Assembly: GCA_031367435.1 (NCBI GenBank)
Contig: JANLPV010000145.1
Location: 1 to 64,000, forward strand
DNA length: 64,000 nt
Direction: 5' to 3'
Source: WLMZ01 sp031367435
Lineage (GTDB): Bacteria > Actinomycetota > Acidimicrobiia > Acidimicrobiales > Ilumatobacteraceae
The first letter of the stretch is position 1. The number at the start of each line of letters is the position of its first letter. The notes under the pieces are model-generated. The model ran no database searches and was not told the origin of the DNA. It was given only the letters and a program-made list of their open reading frames with translations. Both the position numbers and the translations under genes were made by a program. This document shows, in pieces, positions 16,837 through 28,187 of the stretch.

Positions 16837-17286
16837 ATGATCGAGACAGGTTTTAGCGGTACTAAAACGGCCAGCATCGTCGGCATCACGTATCGGCAAC
16901 TCGACTATTGGGCACGCACCGGACTCGTTCGTCCCTCGTTGCTCGATGCCGTCGGAAGCGGTTCGCGACGTGAGTATTCATACCGAGATCTCCTCGAACT
17001 CCGCGTGATCAAGAATCTGCTCGACGCAGGCATCAAGCTCGCATCGGTACGTGACGTCTTCAGCTATCTCCGTGAACACGTGGGCTCTGACATTGCGTCG
17101 GCCCACATCGTTATCAGCGGGTCGAATGTCGTGCTCTGCGATGGTGACGAACTGATCGATGTGTTGAAGAAGGGCCAGGGTGTACTCAACGTGTTGCCGT
17201 TGGCCGGGGTGAAGAGCGAGATCGATTCTTCGCTCGTCACCATCGTGGGCGCTCACGCGGTGCCAACCTCCACCATCGCGATCTGA
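16837..17286 (+). CDS. MerR family regulator (Rv1830-like)
   Basis: 149 residues with a good GGAGG site about 7 nt before the ATG. The winged helix spans about 10-80 (KTASIVGITYRQLDYWARTGLVRPS ... REYSYRDLLELRVIKNLLDAGI). The C-terminal half (SAHIVISGSNVVLCDGDELIDVL) is a small beta-rich domain found in this actinobacterial subfamily. No metal-binding cysteine pair is evident, so it is unlikely to be a metal sensor. Position between the nuclease and gcvT matches mycobacterial gene order. Confidence 0.87.
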   Translation: MIETGFSGTKTASIVGITYRQLDYWARTGLVRPSLLDAVGSGSRREYSYRDLLELRVIKNLLDAGIKLASVRDVFSYLREHVGSDIASAHIVISGSNVVLCDGDELIDVLKKGQGVLNVLPLAGVKSEIDSSLVTIVGAHAVPTSTIAI

Positions 17287-17291
17287 TCGCC

Positions 17292-18350
17292 GTGGACGAG
17301 CTTCAGTATTCGCCACTCGATGTCGCCCACCGCGCACTTGGGGCCAAGATGGTGCCTTTCGGTGGTTGGGACATGCCGCTGTCGTATCCGACCGGCACGA
17401 TCGAAGAACACATGGCCTGTCGCTCCGGCGCAGTGGCATTCGACGTGTCACATCTTGGAACCGTCCGAGTCACCGGTGCCGACGCGTTCGAGCGCCTGCA
17501 GTGGGCATTCACGAATGATCTCCACAAGATCGGTCCGGGCCGCGCTCAATACACGCACTTACTTGACGAAAGCGACGGATCGGTTCTCGACGACATCATC
17601 GTGTGGTGGGTCGATGACGAGACATTCGACGTCATGCCGAACGCTTCAAACACGGATCGCGTACGCAACGCGATTGGTGGCCAAGAGACAACCCATAGCC
17701 GCGCGGTCATTGCTGTGCAGGGGCCAGCGGCACGCGAGCGCCTCGCAACGGTGTTTGCCGACGCGGCAGCAGTCAAGCGATTCAGGGTCGCACGCGCGGT
17801 ATGGGAAGGCGTGCCATGCGTTGTGGCCGGCACTGGCTATACCGGCGAAGACGGTGTCGAAATCGCCATTCCGGCCGACATGGCCCCACGTCTTTGGGCA
17901 AACCTGCTCGAAGCTGGCATCACCCCAGCGGGCCTCGGTGCCAGAGACACATTGCGTCTCGAGGCGGCGCTACCGCTTCACGGCCACGAACTGGGTCCGG
18001 GCATCACCACATTGCAAGCCGGACTCGGATGGGTTGTGTCGTGGACCAAGGGCGACTTCCGCGGACGTGGCGCGCTTGAAGTGGAGCAAGCCAGAGGAGT
18101 CGATCGCCTCCTGCGGGCAATTGTTACCGAGGGCCGACGTCCGCCGCGCGAAGGCTGCGCTGTGCTGATCGATGCCAAACCGGTTGGAACGCTCACGAGC
18201 GGCAACTTCTCTCCGGTACTCGGGCACGGTATTGCGCTGGCATTTTTGCCTCCACACATTGCTGAGGGTACGCCTGTGACCATCGACGTGCGTGGTAGTG
18301 AACTGGCAGGCATGGTTGTTGCCGCGCCATTCGTCGCAAAAAAGAAGTAG
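17292..18350 (+). CDS. gcvT: Aminomethyltransferase, glycine cleavage T protein
   Basis: 352 residues, GTG start 5 bp after the MerR stop. Begins LDVAHRALGAKMVPFGGWDMPLSYP and has the CRSGAVAFDVSHLG, LLDESDGSVLDDIIVWW and YTGEDGVEI motifs, then the GLGARDTLRLEAALPLHGHEL folate-site block. It transfers the methylene group from aminomethyl-GcvH to tetrahydrofolate. The partner gcvP is convergent, about 1 kb away on the other strand. Confidence 0.95.
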   Translation: MDELQYSPLDVAHRALGAKMVPFGGWDMPLSYPTGTIEEHMACRSGAVAFDVSHLGTVRVTGADAFERLQWAFTNDLHKIGPGRAQYTHLLDESDGSVLDDIIVWWVDDETFDVMPNASNTDRVRNAIGGQETTHSRAVIAVQGPAARERLATVFADAAAVKRFRVARAVWEGVPCVVAGTGYTGEDGVEIAIPADMAPRLWANLLEAGITPAGLGARDTLRLEAALPLHGHELGPGITTLQAGLGWVVSWTKGDFRGRGALEVEQARGVDRLLRAIVTEGRRPPREGCAVLIDAKPVGTLTSGNFSPVLGHGIALAFLPPHIAEGTPVTIDVRGSELAGMVVAAPFVAKKK

Positions 18351-18390
18351 TAGCCCGTCCCGCAGTCGCCGATAGGTCAGGTGCCCGCGA

Positions 18391-19179
18391 TCAACGCGAG
18401 GCGCGTGCTGCTGTCTTCTTCGTTGCTGTCTTCTTCGTTGCTGTCTTCTTTGCTGCCGGAGACTGCCTTGACGTGGCCTTCGTGGCTGGCGACTTCGTTG
18501 CTGGAGACTTCTTCGCTGCGGTTGCGTTCCTTGCCGGAGACTTCGTTGGTGCGGTCTTCTTTGAGGTGGCCACCTTGTCTGCTGCGTCCTTGCTTGGAGC
18601 GTTGCCGCGTGGCGTTGGCCCGTTCGCTGGTTGTGTAGCTGGCGCTGCACTAGCTGGCGGTGTGGCCGGGGGTGCTGGCGATTGTGGCTTCGACTGACCG
18701 CCGCGCAACACTGACAACGGCCGAAGCCCAAACAGGCTGCCGGCGCTCTCGGCCATTTGCGTGAGTGGTTGCAGACGCATCGCGAGGTCGCCGAGCGTTT
18801 CGATGAAGCCGCCGATCTCTCGTGGCAAATTGAGGAACACGGGCGAGCCGAGGGTTTCGGCCAAACGCGACAATCCGGGCGCGATGCGCTCGACCGGGCC
18901 ACTCAGTTGGGCGATCACCGCGTCGGCCGTCTTGATGCTGCGCGTGACCTGAGGCATGAGCGCGCGCACTGGCTCCTCGACTTCGTCGAGTAAACGATTG
19001 ACTCGAATCGTCACGCCGTTGAGCGACTCCATCGTCGCTTTAAAGGTTTCCACGCCTGCCAAGAAGTCGTTGACTCCGCGTTTGAACTGCTCGATCGTCT
19101 TGCCGATCGATGCGAACGGATTTGCGCCACCGAACAATCCGAGCAGATCACCAAGACCGGGAGATGCAGATTCAGCCAT
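18391..19179 (-). CDS. Helical protein with histone-H1-like Lys/Ala tail (phasin-like)
   Basis: 262 residues from ATG 19179. Residues 15-150 are amphipathic helices without glycine clusters (TIEQFKRGVNDFLAGVETFKATMESLNGV). Residues 160-262 are low complexity, first Pro/Ala then repeated K-K-S-P-A and K-K-T-A units, very basic. This resembles PhaF-like granule proteins and eukaryotic H1 tails, which bind DNA non-specifically. A DNA- or granule-binding role is inference. The repetitive coding DNA (18400-18560) is prone to length change. Confidence 0.7.
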   Translation of the reverse strand: MAESASPGLGDLLGLFGGANPFASIGKTIEQFKRGVNDFLAGVETFKATMESLNGVTIRVNRLLDEVEEPVRALMPQVTRSIKTADAVIAQLSGPVERIAPGLSRLAETLGSPVFLNLPREIGGFIETLGDLAMRLQPLTQMAESAGSLFGLRPLSVLRGGQSKPQSPAPPATPPASAAPATQPANGPTPRGNAPSKDAADKVATSKKTAPTKSPARNATAAKKSPATKSPATKATSRQSPAAKKTATKKTATKKTAARASR

Positions 19180-19225
19180 CCCGTCACGGTAACCGATTAC
19201 GCCAACCCGCTCCGTCCCCGATTCA

Positions 19226-19347
19226 ATGGGCGCGACCCGGGCCACACGCTGGCTTGTTCTTTCGCTGGCTCACATCGCGCCCATTTTCCCGTAGACCCCG
19301 TGATTGGGCGCGATTCAGGCCACACGCTGGCTCACATCGCGCCCAAT
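19226..19347. repeat. Pair of related long hairpins (REP-like) downstream of gcvP
   Basis: Two successive inverted repeats. The first pairs ATGGGCGCGA (19226-19235) with TCGCGCCCAT (19275-19284). The second pairs ATTGGGCGCGAT (19303-19314) with ATCGCGCCCAAT (19336-19347). Both loops contain the same GGCCACACGCTGGC core (19240-19253 and 19319-19332), itself a small hairpin. They lie 3' of gcvP and 5' of the phasin-like gene, so they may terminate gcvP transcription or be a REP-type element. Confidence 0.75.
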
Positions 19348-19412
19348 GAATCGGGGGATGGAGTGGGAGGGGCGGAGGGGATGGGGCGCGGGGACGGAGC
19401 GGGGGCGCTGCT

Positions 19413-22274
<2,862 letters not shown>

Positions 22275-22300
22275 AGGTATCTCCAGACGCGACGGGTTGA

Positions 22301-22482
22301 TACCCCCGCTGTCACGGAGCCTGAGAGCTTCACCGGCGAGCCGGTTTTCCCCTTCGGCGAGGTGTGCACACCTGCTTTCCAGCGTTGCCTGCCCACGCGG
22401 TCCGGGTGCCTGAGAGGTTCCGGGGCGGTTGCTCCTTCGGCGTCTCACCGACAGGCTGCCGTGGAGACTCTCCCGCGTGGTC
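22301..22482 (-). ncRNA. Tandem glycine riboswitch
   Basis: Read on the minus strand, two aptamers occur in series. Aptamer 1 (about 22482-22392) has GGGAGAG, then CGCCGAAGGAGCAA, then CTCTCAGGCACC. Aptamer 2 (about 22390-22301) has GGAAAGC, then CGCCGAAGGGGAAA, then CTCTCAGGCTCC. These are the conserved elements of the gcvT/glycine riboswitch class. It ends about 27 nt before the gcvP start, so control of gcvP by glycine is expected, in most bacteria as an ON switch. The expression platform was not resolved by eye. Confidence 0.93.
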
Positions 22483-22518
22483 GTAGCGGCATGGGTCACG
22501 CTAGCCGACGATGATCCA

Positions 22519-22554
22519 GACCGGGTTGATGACCGGGTTGATGACCGGGTTGAT
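22519..22554. repeat. 12-bp tandem repeat GACCGGGTTGAT x3
   Basis: Three perfect copies, located just upstream of the glycine riboswitch (gcvP leader side) and upstream of the flavin-type oxidoreductase gene. It lies in the divergent intergenic region, so copy number could alter promoter spacing. No function is known. Confidence 0.85.
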
Positions 22555-22668
22555 GACGTCGAAACTTGTCAGTGGTCGCTGGATGCAGCATCCCGACACC
22601 TTCGGCGGCGCAAATTTCGGGTCTTTTGGCCCTTTCATTTGGCGACCTCGCGAGTGCATCGTTATGGC

Positions 22669-23151
22669 ATGAGCAGCGTGCCTGATCCCCATATCGATGT
22701 GTTGTCTGCTGACCAGTGCTGGGAATTGCTCCGCACGCAACTCGTTGGCCGGTTGGGCATCGCGATCATGAATCATCCCGACATCTTCCCCATCAATTAC
22801 GTCATTGATCACGGATCCATCGTGTTCCGTACCGATGAAGGCACCAAACTCGCCGCGTCATTGCTCGGAACGGCGGTCGCATTCGAGGCCGATCATTACG
22901 ACCCGGCGGCGGGTCTGGCGTGGAGCGTTGTCGCCAAGGGCGAGGCGGCTGAGATTGACGGCCTGTTCGAACTGTTCGATGCGGCGGATCTTCCACTGTT
23001 CCCGTGGCAGATCGCCCCGAAGCACCGGTTCGTGCGGATTGTTCCCGACGAACTCACGGGCCGACGATTTCATGTGAATCCTCAGGCAATCGCATCGCAG
23101 GCCGCGTTCGAAGCTGATCGCGACAGTCAAGGCGGTAGGGCAAAGTCGTGA
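22669..23151 (+). CDS. Pyridoxamine 5'-phosphate oxidase family protein
   Basis: 160 residues from ATG 22669, with no good ribosome site, so it may be leaderless. Family features are LSADQCWELLRTQLVGRLGIAI, FPINYVIDHGSIVFRTDEGTKL, and AVAFEADHYDPAAGLAWSVVAKGEA. This is the split-barrel flavin or F420 binding fold (PNPOx-like, NimA-related). Such proteins are reductases or oxidases of small substrates. An in-frame extension upstream exists but includes repeat and riboswitch-side DNA and is unlikely to be coding. Confidence 0.85.
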   Translation: MSSVPDPHIDVLSADQCWELLRTQLVGRLGIAIMNHPDIFPINYVIDHGSIVFRTDEGTKLAASLLGTAVAFEADHYDPAAGLAWSVVAKGEAAEIDGLFELFDAADLPLFPWQIAPKHRFVRIVPDELTGRRFHVNPQAIASQAAFEADRDSQGGRAKS

Positions 23152-23196
23152 CGAAGATCCCTAGCAATAGGGATGCGCGTCAGTCATGCTTACGAC

Positions 23197-23988
23197 ATGA
23201 GCTTCAGTCATGTCGTCGTCCCCATTGATTTCTCCGCCCCATCGATCGCGGCTATCGCGGTCGCAAAGGATCTCGCCAAACGCACTGGTGCCGATCTGCA
23301 ACTCCTCAGCATTGCGGCCACTCACGGAAGGGTCGAGGCTGAAGCCGAGCTGAAGACGCTCTGTGCCGAAGCTGGCGAGGGCACCACATGGCGCATCATC
23401 GCCAGCGACGAGGACCCCGAATCGCCGTTGGTGATTGAGATTCTCGAGGGTGGCGAGCAAACGCTGTGGTGTCTCGGCTCTCACGGCCGCACTGCTCTGG
23501 GCGAGCTCGTGTTCGGCAGCATCAGCGCCGATGTCGTGCGCGAAGTTGAACAGGGCATCGTGCTTGTGGGACCACACGCCGCGGTGCGCGCGAACGCCGA
23601 CGTCATGCTTGTGCCGCTCGATGACTCCGAGAACAGCGCACATATTCTGCCGGCGGCCATCGAGGTGGCCAATGCTCTGAAGATGCGCTTGCGTCTCGTG
23701 CAGGTAGGCGATCACGGAGTGCCCAACGACAGCAACGAGACCTCGTACATTCGTCACGAGGCGATGCAGTTGCCAGAGCCTCACAACAGAGACTTCGATG
23801 TGTTGCACGGCAACGTTGACTCTGCAATTACCGAGTATGTCGCCGAGACCGCGGATGTCGGCATGATCGCAATGGCAACCCGCGGCATTCCCGCCGGAGC
23901 ACGTCTCACGATGGGAAGCACGGCCCTCACGGTGTTGCGTCACGCCACCGTCGCAATGTTGATGTTGCATCCCCCGAGCGCCGACTGA
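23197..23988 (+). CDS. Universal stress protein with two USP domains
   Basis: 263 residues from ATG 23197 (an upstream ATG at 23173 is possible). Two USP domains lie in tandem. The first has HVVVPIDFSAPS and GSHGRTALGELVFGSISADVV. The second has VMLVPLDDSENS and ATRGIPAGARLTMGSTALTVLRHA. Both ends carry the G-x2-G-x8-10-G-S/T type ATP-binding loop. It is convergent with the P-type ATPase. Confidence 0.9.
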   Translation: MSFSHVVVPIDFSAPSIAAIAVAKDLAKRTGADLQLLSIAATHGRVEAEAELKTLCAEAGEGTTWRIIASDEDPESPLVIEILEGGEQTLWCLGSHGRTALGELVFGSISADVVREVEQGIVLVGPHAAVRANADVMLVPLDDSENSAHILPAAIEVANALKMRLRLVQVGDHGVPNDSNETSYIRHEAMQLPEPHNRDFDVLHGNVDSAITEYVAETADVGMIAMATRGIPAGARLTMGSTALTVLRHATVAMLMLHPPSAD

Positions 23989-24001
23989 ACCCCCGAGATC
24001 A

Positions 24002-24020
24002 CGCGGCTGGCTACGCCGCG
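24002..24020. terminator. Short GC hairpin between convergent genes
   Basis: CGCGGC and GCCGCG separated by 7 nt form a 6-bp stem that covers the stop codon of the P-type ATPase and lies 13 bp after the universal stress protein. It has no T-run. A terminator role is inferred from its place between converging genes. Confidence 0.35.
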
Positions 24021-26464
24021 GGTACCTGCGCGATCTCCGCCTGATCCGGGTGTCGGCCAACGACGTATTGGTGCAGCGCCAGCGCGCCGCAGGACACAAG
24101 CACCGCGACAGCAATAGTGACCCAGGCGCGCAATGTAGGAACTTCAAATGCAAAGAACGTGCGCAACGGCACCGACGCCATTACTACCGCTGCCGCCAGC
24201 ACCATCGTCGCGATGATCAATATCCGCCGAGGCGTGAGTGGGCGCATCAGCACCGCAAGTACCGCGAGACCTGCACCGAGCAGGCTGAGCGATGCGGCTG
24301 TTCTTGATTGATCGAGGGTGACGTCACGCGTCACGCGACACACGAAGTATGTGCCAAGACTGGCGGCCGCCATGATCGAGCCGACGGGTATCGAGAAGCG
24401 GACAACTCGCCCGATGAATCCTGGACGCGAGCGTTTGGTATTTGCCGCAACCGCAAGGAACACGCCGGGAATGCCGATGGTGAGCGAGCGGACCAGGGTG
24501 AGGTGGCGAGGCAGAAACGGAAACTTTGCGGCGCTGATCGAGATCACTAGCGACACGAGAATCGAATACACGGTGCCAACAATGAAGAGGTGGGCTGAGC
24601 GCTCAACGTTGTTGATGACCCGCCGACTCTCGGCGAGCACGCGAGGAAATGTTGCAAAGTCGTTGTCGAGCAGGACGATCTCGGCCACGGCGCGAGCCGC
24701 GTCGCTGCCGGCACCCATCGCAATGCCCATGTCGGCGGCCTTGAGAGCAAGTACGTCGTTCACGCCGTCACCCGTCATCGCCACAATGTGGCCTCTGCTC
24801 TGCAACGCAAGGACCATCGAACGCTTCTGCTGTGGCGTCACTCGACCGAATACCGTGCATTCGTCCATCACATCGGCGAGTGAGTTGAGATCGTCGGGAA
24901 GTGTGCGTCCATCAACCGCTGCGGGCCGAGCGGTGGCATCGTCTGACGCGTACACGCCAATACGTTGCGCGATGACGTCGACGGTCTGTGGATGGTCACC
25001 GGAGATCACCTTGAGCGTCACGCCTTCATCGCGTAGGTAGCGCATGATGCGTTCTGCATCGGGTCGAATCTCGTCGTCGAGTACCACAAGTGCGAGCGGA
25101 AAAACGTCGGGCCCGAGGTCGGCGGCGGAGTCATTGCCCGAAAGGCTCGGCGTGCGCGCCACGAGCACTACGCGACGTCCCGTAGCAGCCAGAGGATCGA
25201 GCAGCGCGCGTACCTCGGCATGGTCTGGAGCAATCATGTCGGGTGCGCCGATCGCATACCCGCCGTGCTCCGCAAAGGAGGCGCCAGCCCATTTACGAGA
25301 GGACGCAAACGGCACCACATTGGTTGCCTGCCATCCGCCCGCGTTCGGGAACTGCGTCGCAATTGCGACCAGCGTGGCATTGGGATTCGGGTCCACAACG
25401 CCAAGCGCCCCGAGCGCTGCCTCGATCTCAACACTGTCAACATCGGTCAGTGCTTCGATGCTCGCGAACGACACCCGGCCCGTTGTGAGCGTGCCGGTCT
25501 TATCGAGGCACAACACCGACACGCGAGCCAGCATTTCCACTGAAGCGAGCTCGCGCGACAGCACCTTTTTATTGGCGAGCGATATCACGCCGGCCAGAAA
25601 GGCAAGGCTGGTCAGCAGCACGAGGCCGTCGGGCACCATCGCGATAGCGGCGGCGACAGTGCCGCGCACCGCTTCGCGCCATCCGGGCTCAGTGTGCATC
25701 AGCCGCACGAACAAGAGCAGTGATACCGGTGGAATGACAACGACCAGAACGCGTAGCACCCGATTCACGCCGCGACGAAGTTCTGAATCGATCAAGGTGA
25801 ACTGCTGGGCTTCGGCGGCGAGTCGGGAAGCGTACGACTGGGCGCCGACGTGCGTTGCCGCGAAGCAACCCGAACCTGAAGCGACGAAGCTGCCCGACAG
25901 CACTTCGTCACCGACGCCTTTGACAACCGGGTCGGATTCGCCCGTCAACAGCGATTCGTCGATCTCGAGCGAGACCGACTCGAGCACAACGCCGTCGACC
26001 ACAACCTGCTCGCCGGGGCCGAGAAGCATTACGTCGTCTTGCACCACGTGCTCGGTCGAAATCGTGACAACCGCGCCATCACGTCGGGCGCGTACCGACG
26101 GTGCATTGAGGAGGCGCAGCTTGGTGAGCGTGTGGCGGGCGCGGAGCTCTTGCAGAATGCCAATGACGCTGTTGCTAATGATCACTCCAGCGAACAGCGC
26201 ATCGGGTCCGGGGCTGGCCACGAGCATGAGGCCAAGGCCAACGGCGATGATCGCGTTGATCGGCGTGAACACGTTGGCGCGCACGATCTCGCGAACGGTG
26301 CGAGTCGGTCCCTTCTGCGCGACGTTGCTCAAACCGCGCGCGACACGATCCGCAACATCCGATGTAGAAAGACCCGCGCCTCGAGTCGCCGGTGACGATG
26401 CTGGCGGGGTTGTTGCGGCCTTCGAAGCTGTTGAGTCATCCGGTTCTGCCACGATGTTCATCAT
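24011..26464 (-). CDS. P-type cation-transporting ATPase, CtpE-like
   Basis: 817 residues. It has the actuator TGES loop near residue 173 (LLTGESDPV), phosphorylation motif DKTGTLT near residue 318, and hinge MTGDGVNDVLALKAADMGIAMG. The M4 segment reads MVPDGLVLLTSLAF, and the end PRHLTLVRSLTIGIPGVFLA resembles mycobacterial CtpE, a calcium-uptake pump. No N-terminal heavy-metal domain or CPC motif is present, which argues against copper or zinc transport. It is the last gene of a minus-strand run starting at the S1P-lyase-like gene. Confidence 0.88.
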   Translation of the reverse strand: MMNIVAEPDDSTASKAATTPPASSPATRGAGLSTSDVADRVARGLSNVAQKGPTRTVREIVRANVFTPINAIIAVGLGLMLVASPGPDALFAGVIISNSVIGILQELRARHTLTKLRLLNAPSVRARRDGAVVTISTEHVVQDDVMLLGPGEQVVVDGVVLESVSLEIDESLLTGESDPVVKGVGDEVLSGSFVASGSGCFAATHVGAQSYASRLAAEAQQFTLIDSELRRGVNRVLRVLVVVIPPVSLLLFVRLMHTEPGWREAVRGTVAAAIAMVPDGLVLLTSLAFLAGVISLANKKVLSRELASVEMLARVSVLCLDKTGTLTTGRVSFASIEALTDVDSVEIEAALGALGVVDPNPNATLVAIATQFPNAGGWQATNVVPFASSRKWAGASFAEHGGYAIGAPDMIAPDHAEVRALLDPLAATGRRVVLVARTPSLSGNDSAADLGPDVFPLALVVLDDEIRPDAERIMRYLRDEGVTLKVISGDHPQTVDVIAQRIGVYASDDATARPAAVDGRTLPDDLNSLADVMDECTVFGRVTPQQKRSMVLALQSRGHIVAMTGDGVNDVLALKAADMGIAMGAGSDAARAVAEIVLLDNDFATFPRVLAESRRVINNVERSAHLFIVGTVYSILVSLVISISAAKFPFLPRHLTLVRSLTIGIPGVFLAVAANTKRSRPGFIGRVVRFSIPVGSIMAAASLGTYFVCRVTRDVTLDQSRTAASLSLLGAGLAVLAVLMRPLTPRRILIIATMVLAAAVVMASVPLRTFFAFEVPTLRAWVTIAVAVLVSCGALALHQYVVGRHPDQAEIAQVPAA

Positions 26465-26497
26465 GGCATAGACGCTGTTTGTCTTGACGGTGAGTCG

Positions 26498-27658
26498 CTA
26501 CCGCATGGCCCGTTCTTGCTCGTAGTCGGCGATGGCTGTGAGCTGAGCACCGAGGGTGGCATCGACCCAACGCGAGCCAGCACCGCACACGAGGTCGTAA
26601 CTTGCCTGCACCGGGGCGAGTTGCCCGGTGAAGTGAGGCATCACCTGCTCTGCGAACAACTCGTAGCTGCGCTTTGTGGCGGCGAAGTCGGCGAGGTCAG
26701 CACCGAGGAACAAATAGGCACCGAAGCCGCCGGTCTTGTCTTGAATTCGCTGAATCTGTTCGATCGCCATCTCGGGTGTGCCGATCACCATCCGGCCGCT
26801 CTCGTTGGCGAAGTCCACAAAATCGTCGTAGTCGCTCGGTGGGGGAGGATCGTTGGGGTCACCCATCGGGATGATGTGCGATAGGTATTCGAAGACCCAT
26901 TGCAATCCGTAGCGGCAGTTGGCCTTGGCCTGTTCCACGGTCTCTGCAATGTGCATCGGTCCCATCAACCGCCACTTCTCACGTGGCGCGCTATGACCGT
27001 GGCGCTGAGCCTCTTCCTGCCAGACCTGATAGTTGTAATCGAGCACCTGGAACGCGGCTGGCTCGGTGGCGGCAACCGACAGCAAGCCGGTGCCGTAACG
27101 GCCCGCCAGCTTCGAGCCTGACGGCGAGATCGACGACGCCACGGCGATGTCAAAGTTGCTGTAAGGCTTCATCTGCAACACGGCGTCCTGGCATGTGAAC
27201 CAATCCGTCTTCTCCGTCACGGTTTCGCCCCGGAACAGGCGCATCATTACGTCGAACGACTGCTCCATACGCGGACGTTGATGCATCGGGTCGATGCCGA
27301 GCATTGCCGCATCGCTGGTGAGTTGGCCGGGACCGGCGCCGAACATCATTCGCCCGCGGGTGAGATGGTCGAGCATCACGATGCGGTCGGCCAGGATAAA
27401 CGGGTGATGGTACGGCAACGAGTTCACGCCAGTGCCGAGTTTGATGTGTGTGGTGCGCTGAGCGGCTGCAGCGATGAACACTTCGGGGCTGGCGATGAGC
27501 TCAGATCCGGCGGAGTGATGCTCACCGATCCACGCTTCGTGGTAACCGAGCCTGTCGAGGTGTTCGATCAGTTCAAGATCGCGATGCAGCGCCAGCGTCG
27601 GGTTGACACCAGTGCGATGCATGGGTGGAAGAAAGATGCCGAAGCGGAGCGGTTCCAT
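26498..27658 (-). CDS. LLM class flavin-dependent oxidoreductase
   Basis: 386 residues from ATG 27658; a GTG at 27679 is an alternative. Luciferase-like barrel: FGIFLPPMHRTGVNPTLALHRDLELIEHLDRLGYHEAWIGEHHSAG, IKLGTGVNSLPYHHPFILADRIVMLDHLTRGR, and MFGAGPGQLTSDA. The EHH and PYHHP motifs are typical of FMN-dependent alkane/limonene-type monooxygenases. It lies between the DUF3237 protein and the ATPase on the same strand. Substrate unknown. Confidence 0.9.
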   Translation of the reverse strand: MEPLRFGIFLPPMHRTGVNPTLALHRDLELIEHLDRLGYHEAWIGEHHSAGSELIASPEVFIAAAAQRTTHIKLGTGVNSLPYHHPFILADRIVMLDHLTRGRMMFGAGPGQLTSDAAMLGIDPMHQRPRMEQSFDVMMRLFRGETVTEKTDWFTCQDAVLQMKPYSNFDIAVASSISPSGSKLAGRYGTGLLSVAATEPAAFQVLDYNYQVWQEEAQRHGHSAPREKWRLMGPMHIAETVEQAKANCRYGLQWVFEYLSHIIPMGDPNDPPPPSDYDDFVDFANESGRMVIGTPEMAIEQIQRIQDKTGGFGAYLFLGADLADFAATKRSYELFAEQVMPHFTGQLAPVQASYDLVCGAGSRWVDATLGAQLTAIADYEQERAMR

Positions 27659-27721
27659 GCCTCTTGGTGTAGCACACAAGCCGTGCGTGTTCTTCGACCT
27701 TGGTTGTGTGCTGGCGCGTGA

Positions 27722-28141
27722 TCAGCGCAGCGCGTATACGTCGTAACTGACGTTGCCGTCGCCCACGCTTCCGTGCGCGACTGCCTGCACACTGTTCAGC
27801 CACGCGTAACGCTCGTCGCCAGTCTCGAAGAGGGGCGCGGTGCGGATGTTCGATGCGCCATCGACGCCGATGCCCTTGTATTGCATGAGGATCGTCGCGC
27901 CATCGTGGGTCTCGAGCAGTACACGAACGTCGAGTTGCATGACGCCATCGGCGCGAACCGTCACCCAGTCGCCGCCGGGCCCCTTGATGATGCCCTTCAT
28001 CTTGGGCCCGTCAAATGTGCCCTCGGATGCATCAACGATGACGCGGGTGCCCGAAGGCCCTTTGGCGATTACCCCGGAGGTGTTCGTTGTTGCGGTCATC
28101 GAGAAGAGGAACTCAACGGGAAGCGACACGACGTTTTTCAT
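27722..28141 (-). CDS. DUF3237 family protein
   Basis: 139 residues with a GGAGAAG site upstream. The pattern FLFSMTATTNTSGVIAKGPSGTRVIVDASEGTFDGPKMKGIIKGPGGDWVTVRADGVMQLDVR and the AWLNSVQAVAHG end are characteristic of DUF3237, a small beta-barrel family with no proven activity that often sits beside oxidoreductase genes. Here it lies between tdh and an LLM enzyme. Confidence 0.85.
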   Translation of the reverse strand: MKNVVSLPVEFLFSMTATTNTSGVIAKGPSGTRVIVDASEGTFDGPKMKGIIKGPGGDWVTVRADGVMQLDVRVLLETHDGATILMQYKGIGVDGASNIRTAPLFETGDERYAWLNSVQAVAHGSVGDGNVSYDVYALR

Positions 28142-28187
28142 GCGCTATCTTCTCCGATTCGTGGGCGCGCCTTGTTATCGGGCGTTC

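Noticed and set aside
22275..22499. In-frame 5' extension of gcvP to a 1028-residue protein
   Set aside because: This DNA is the tandem glycine riboswitch, and the ATG at 22274 has the ribosome site.
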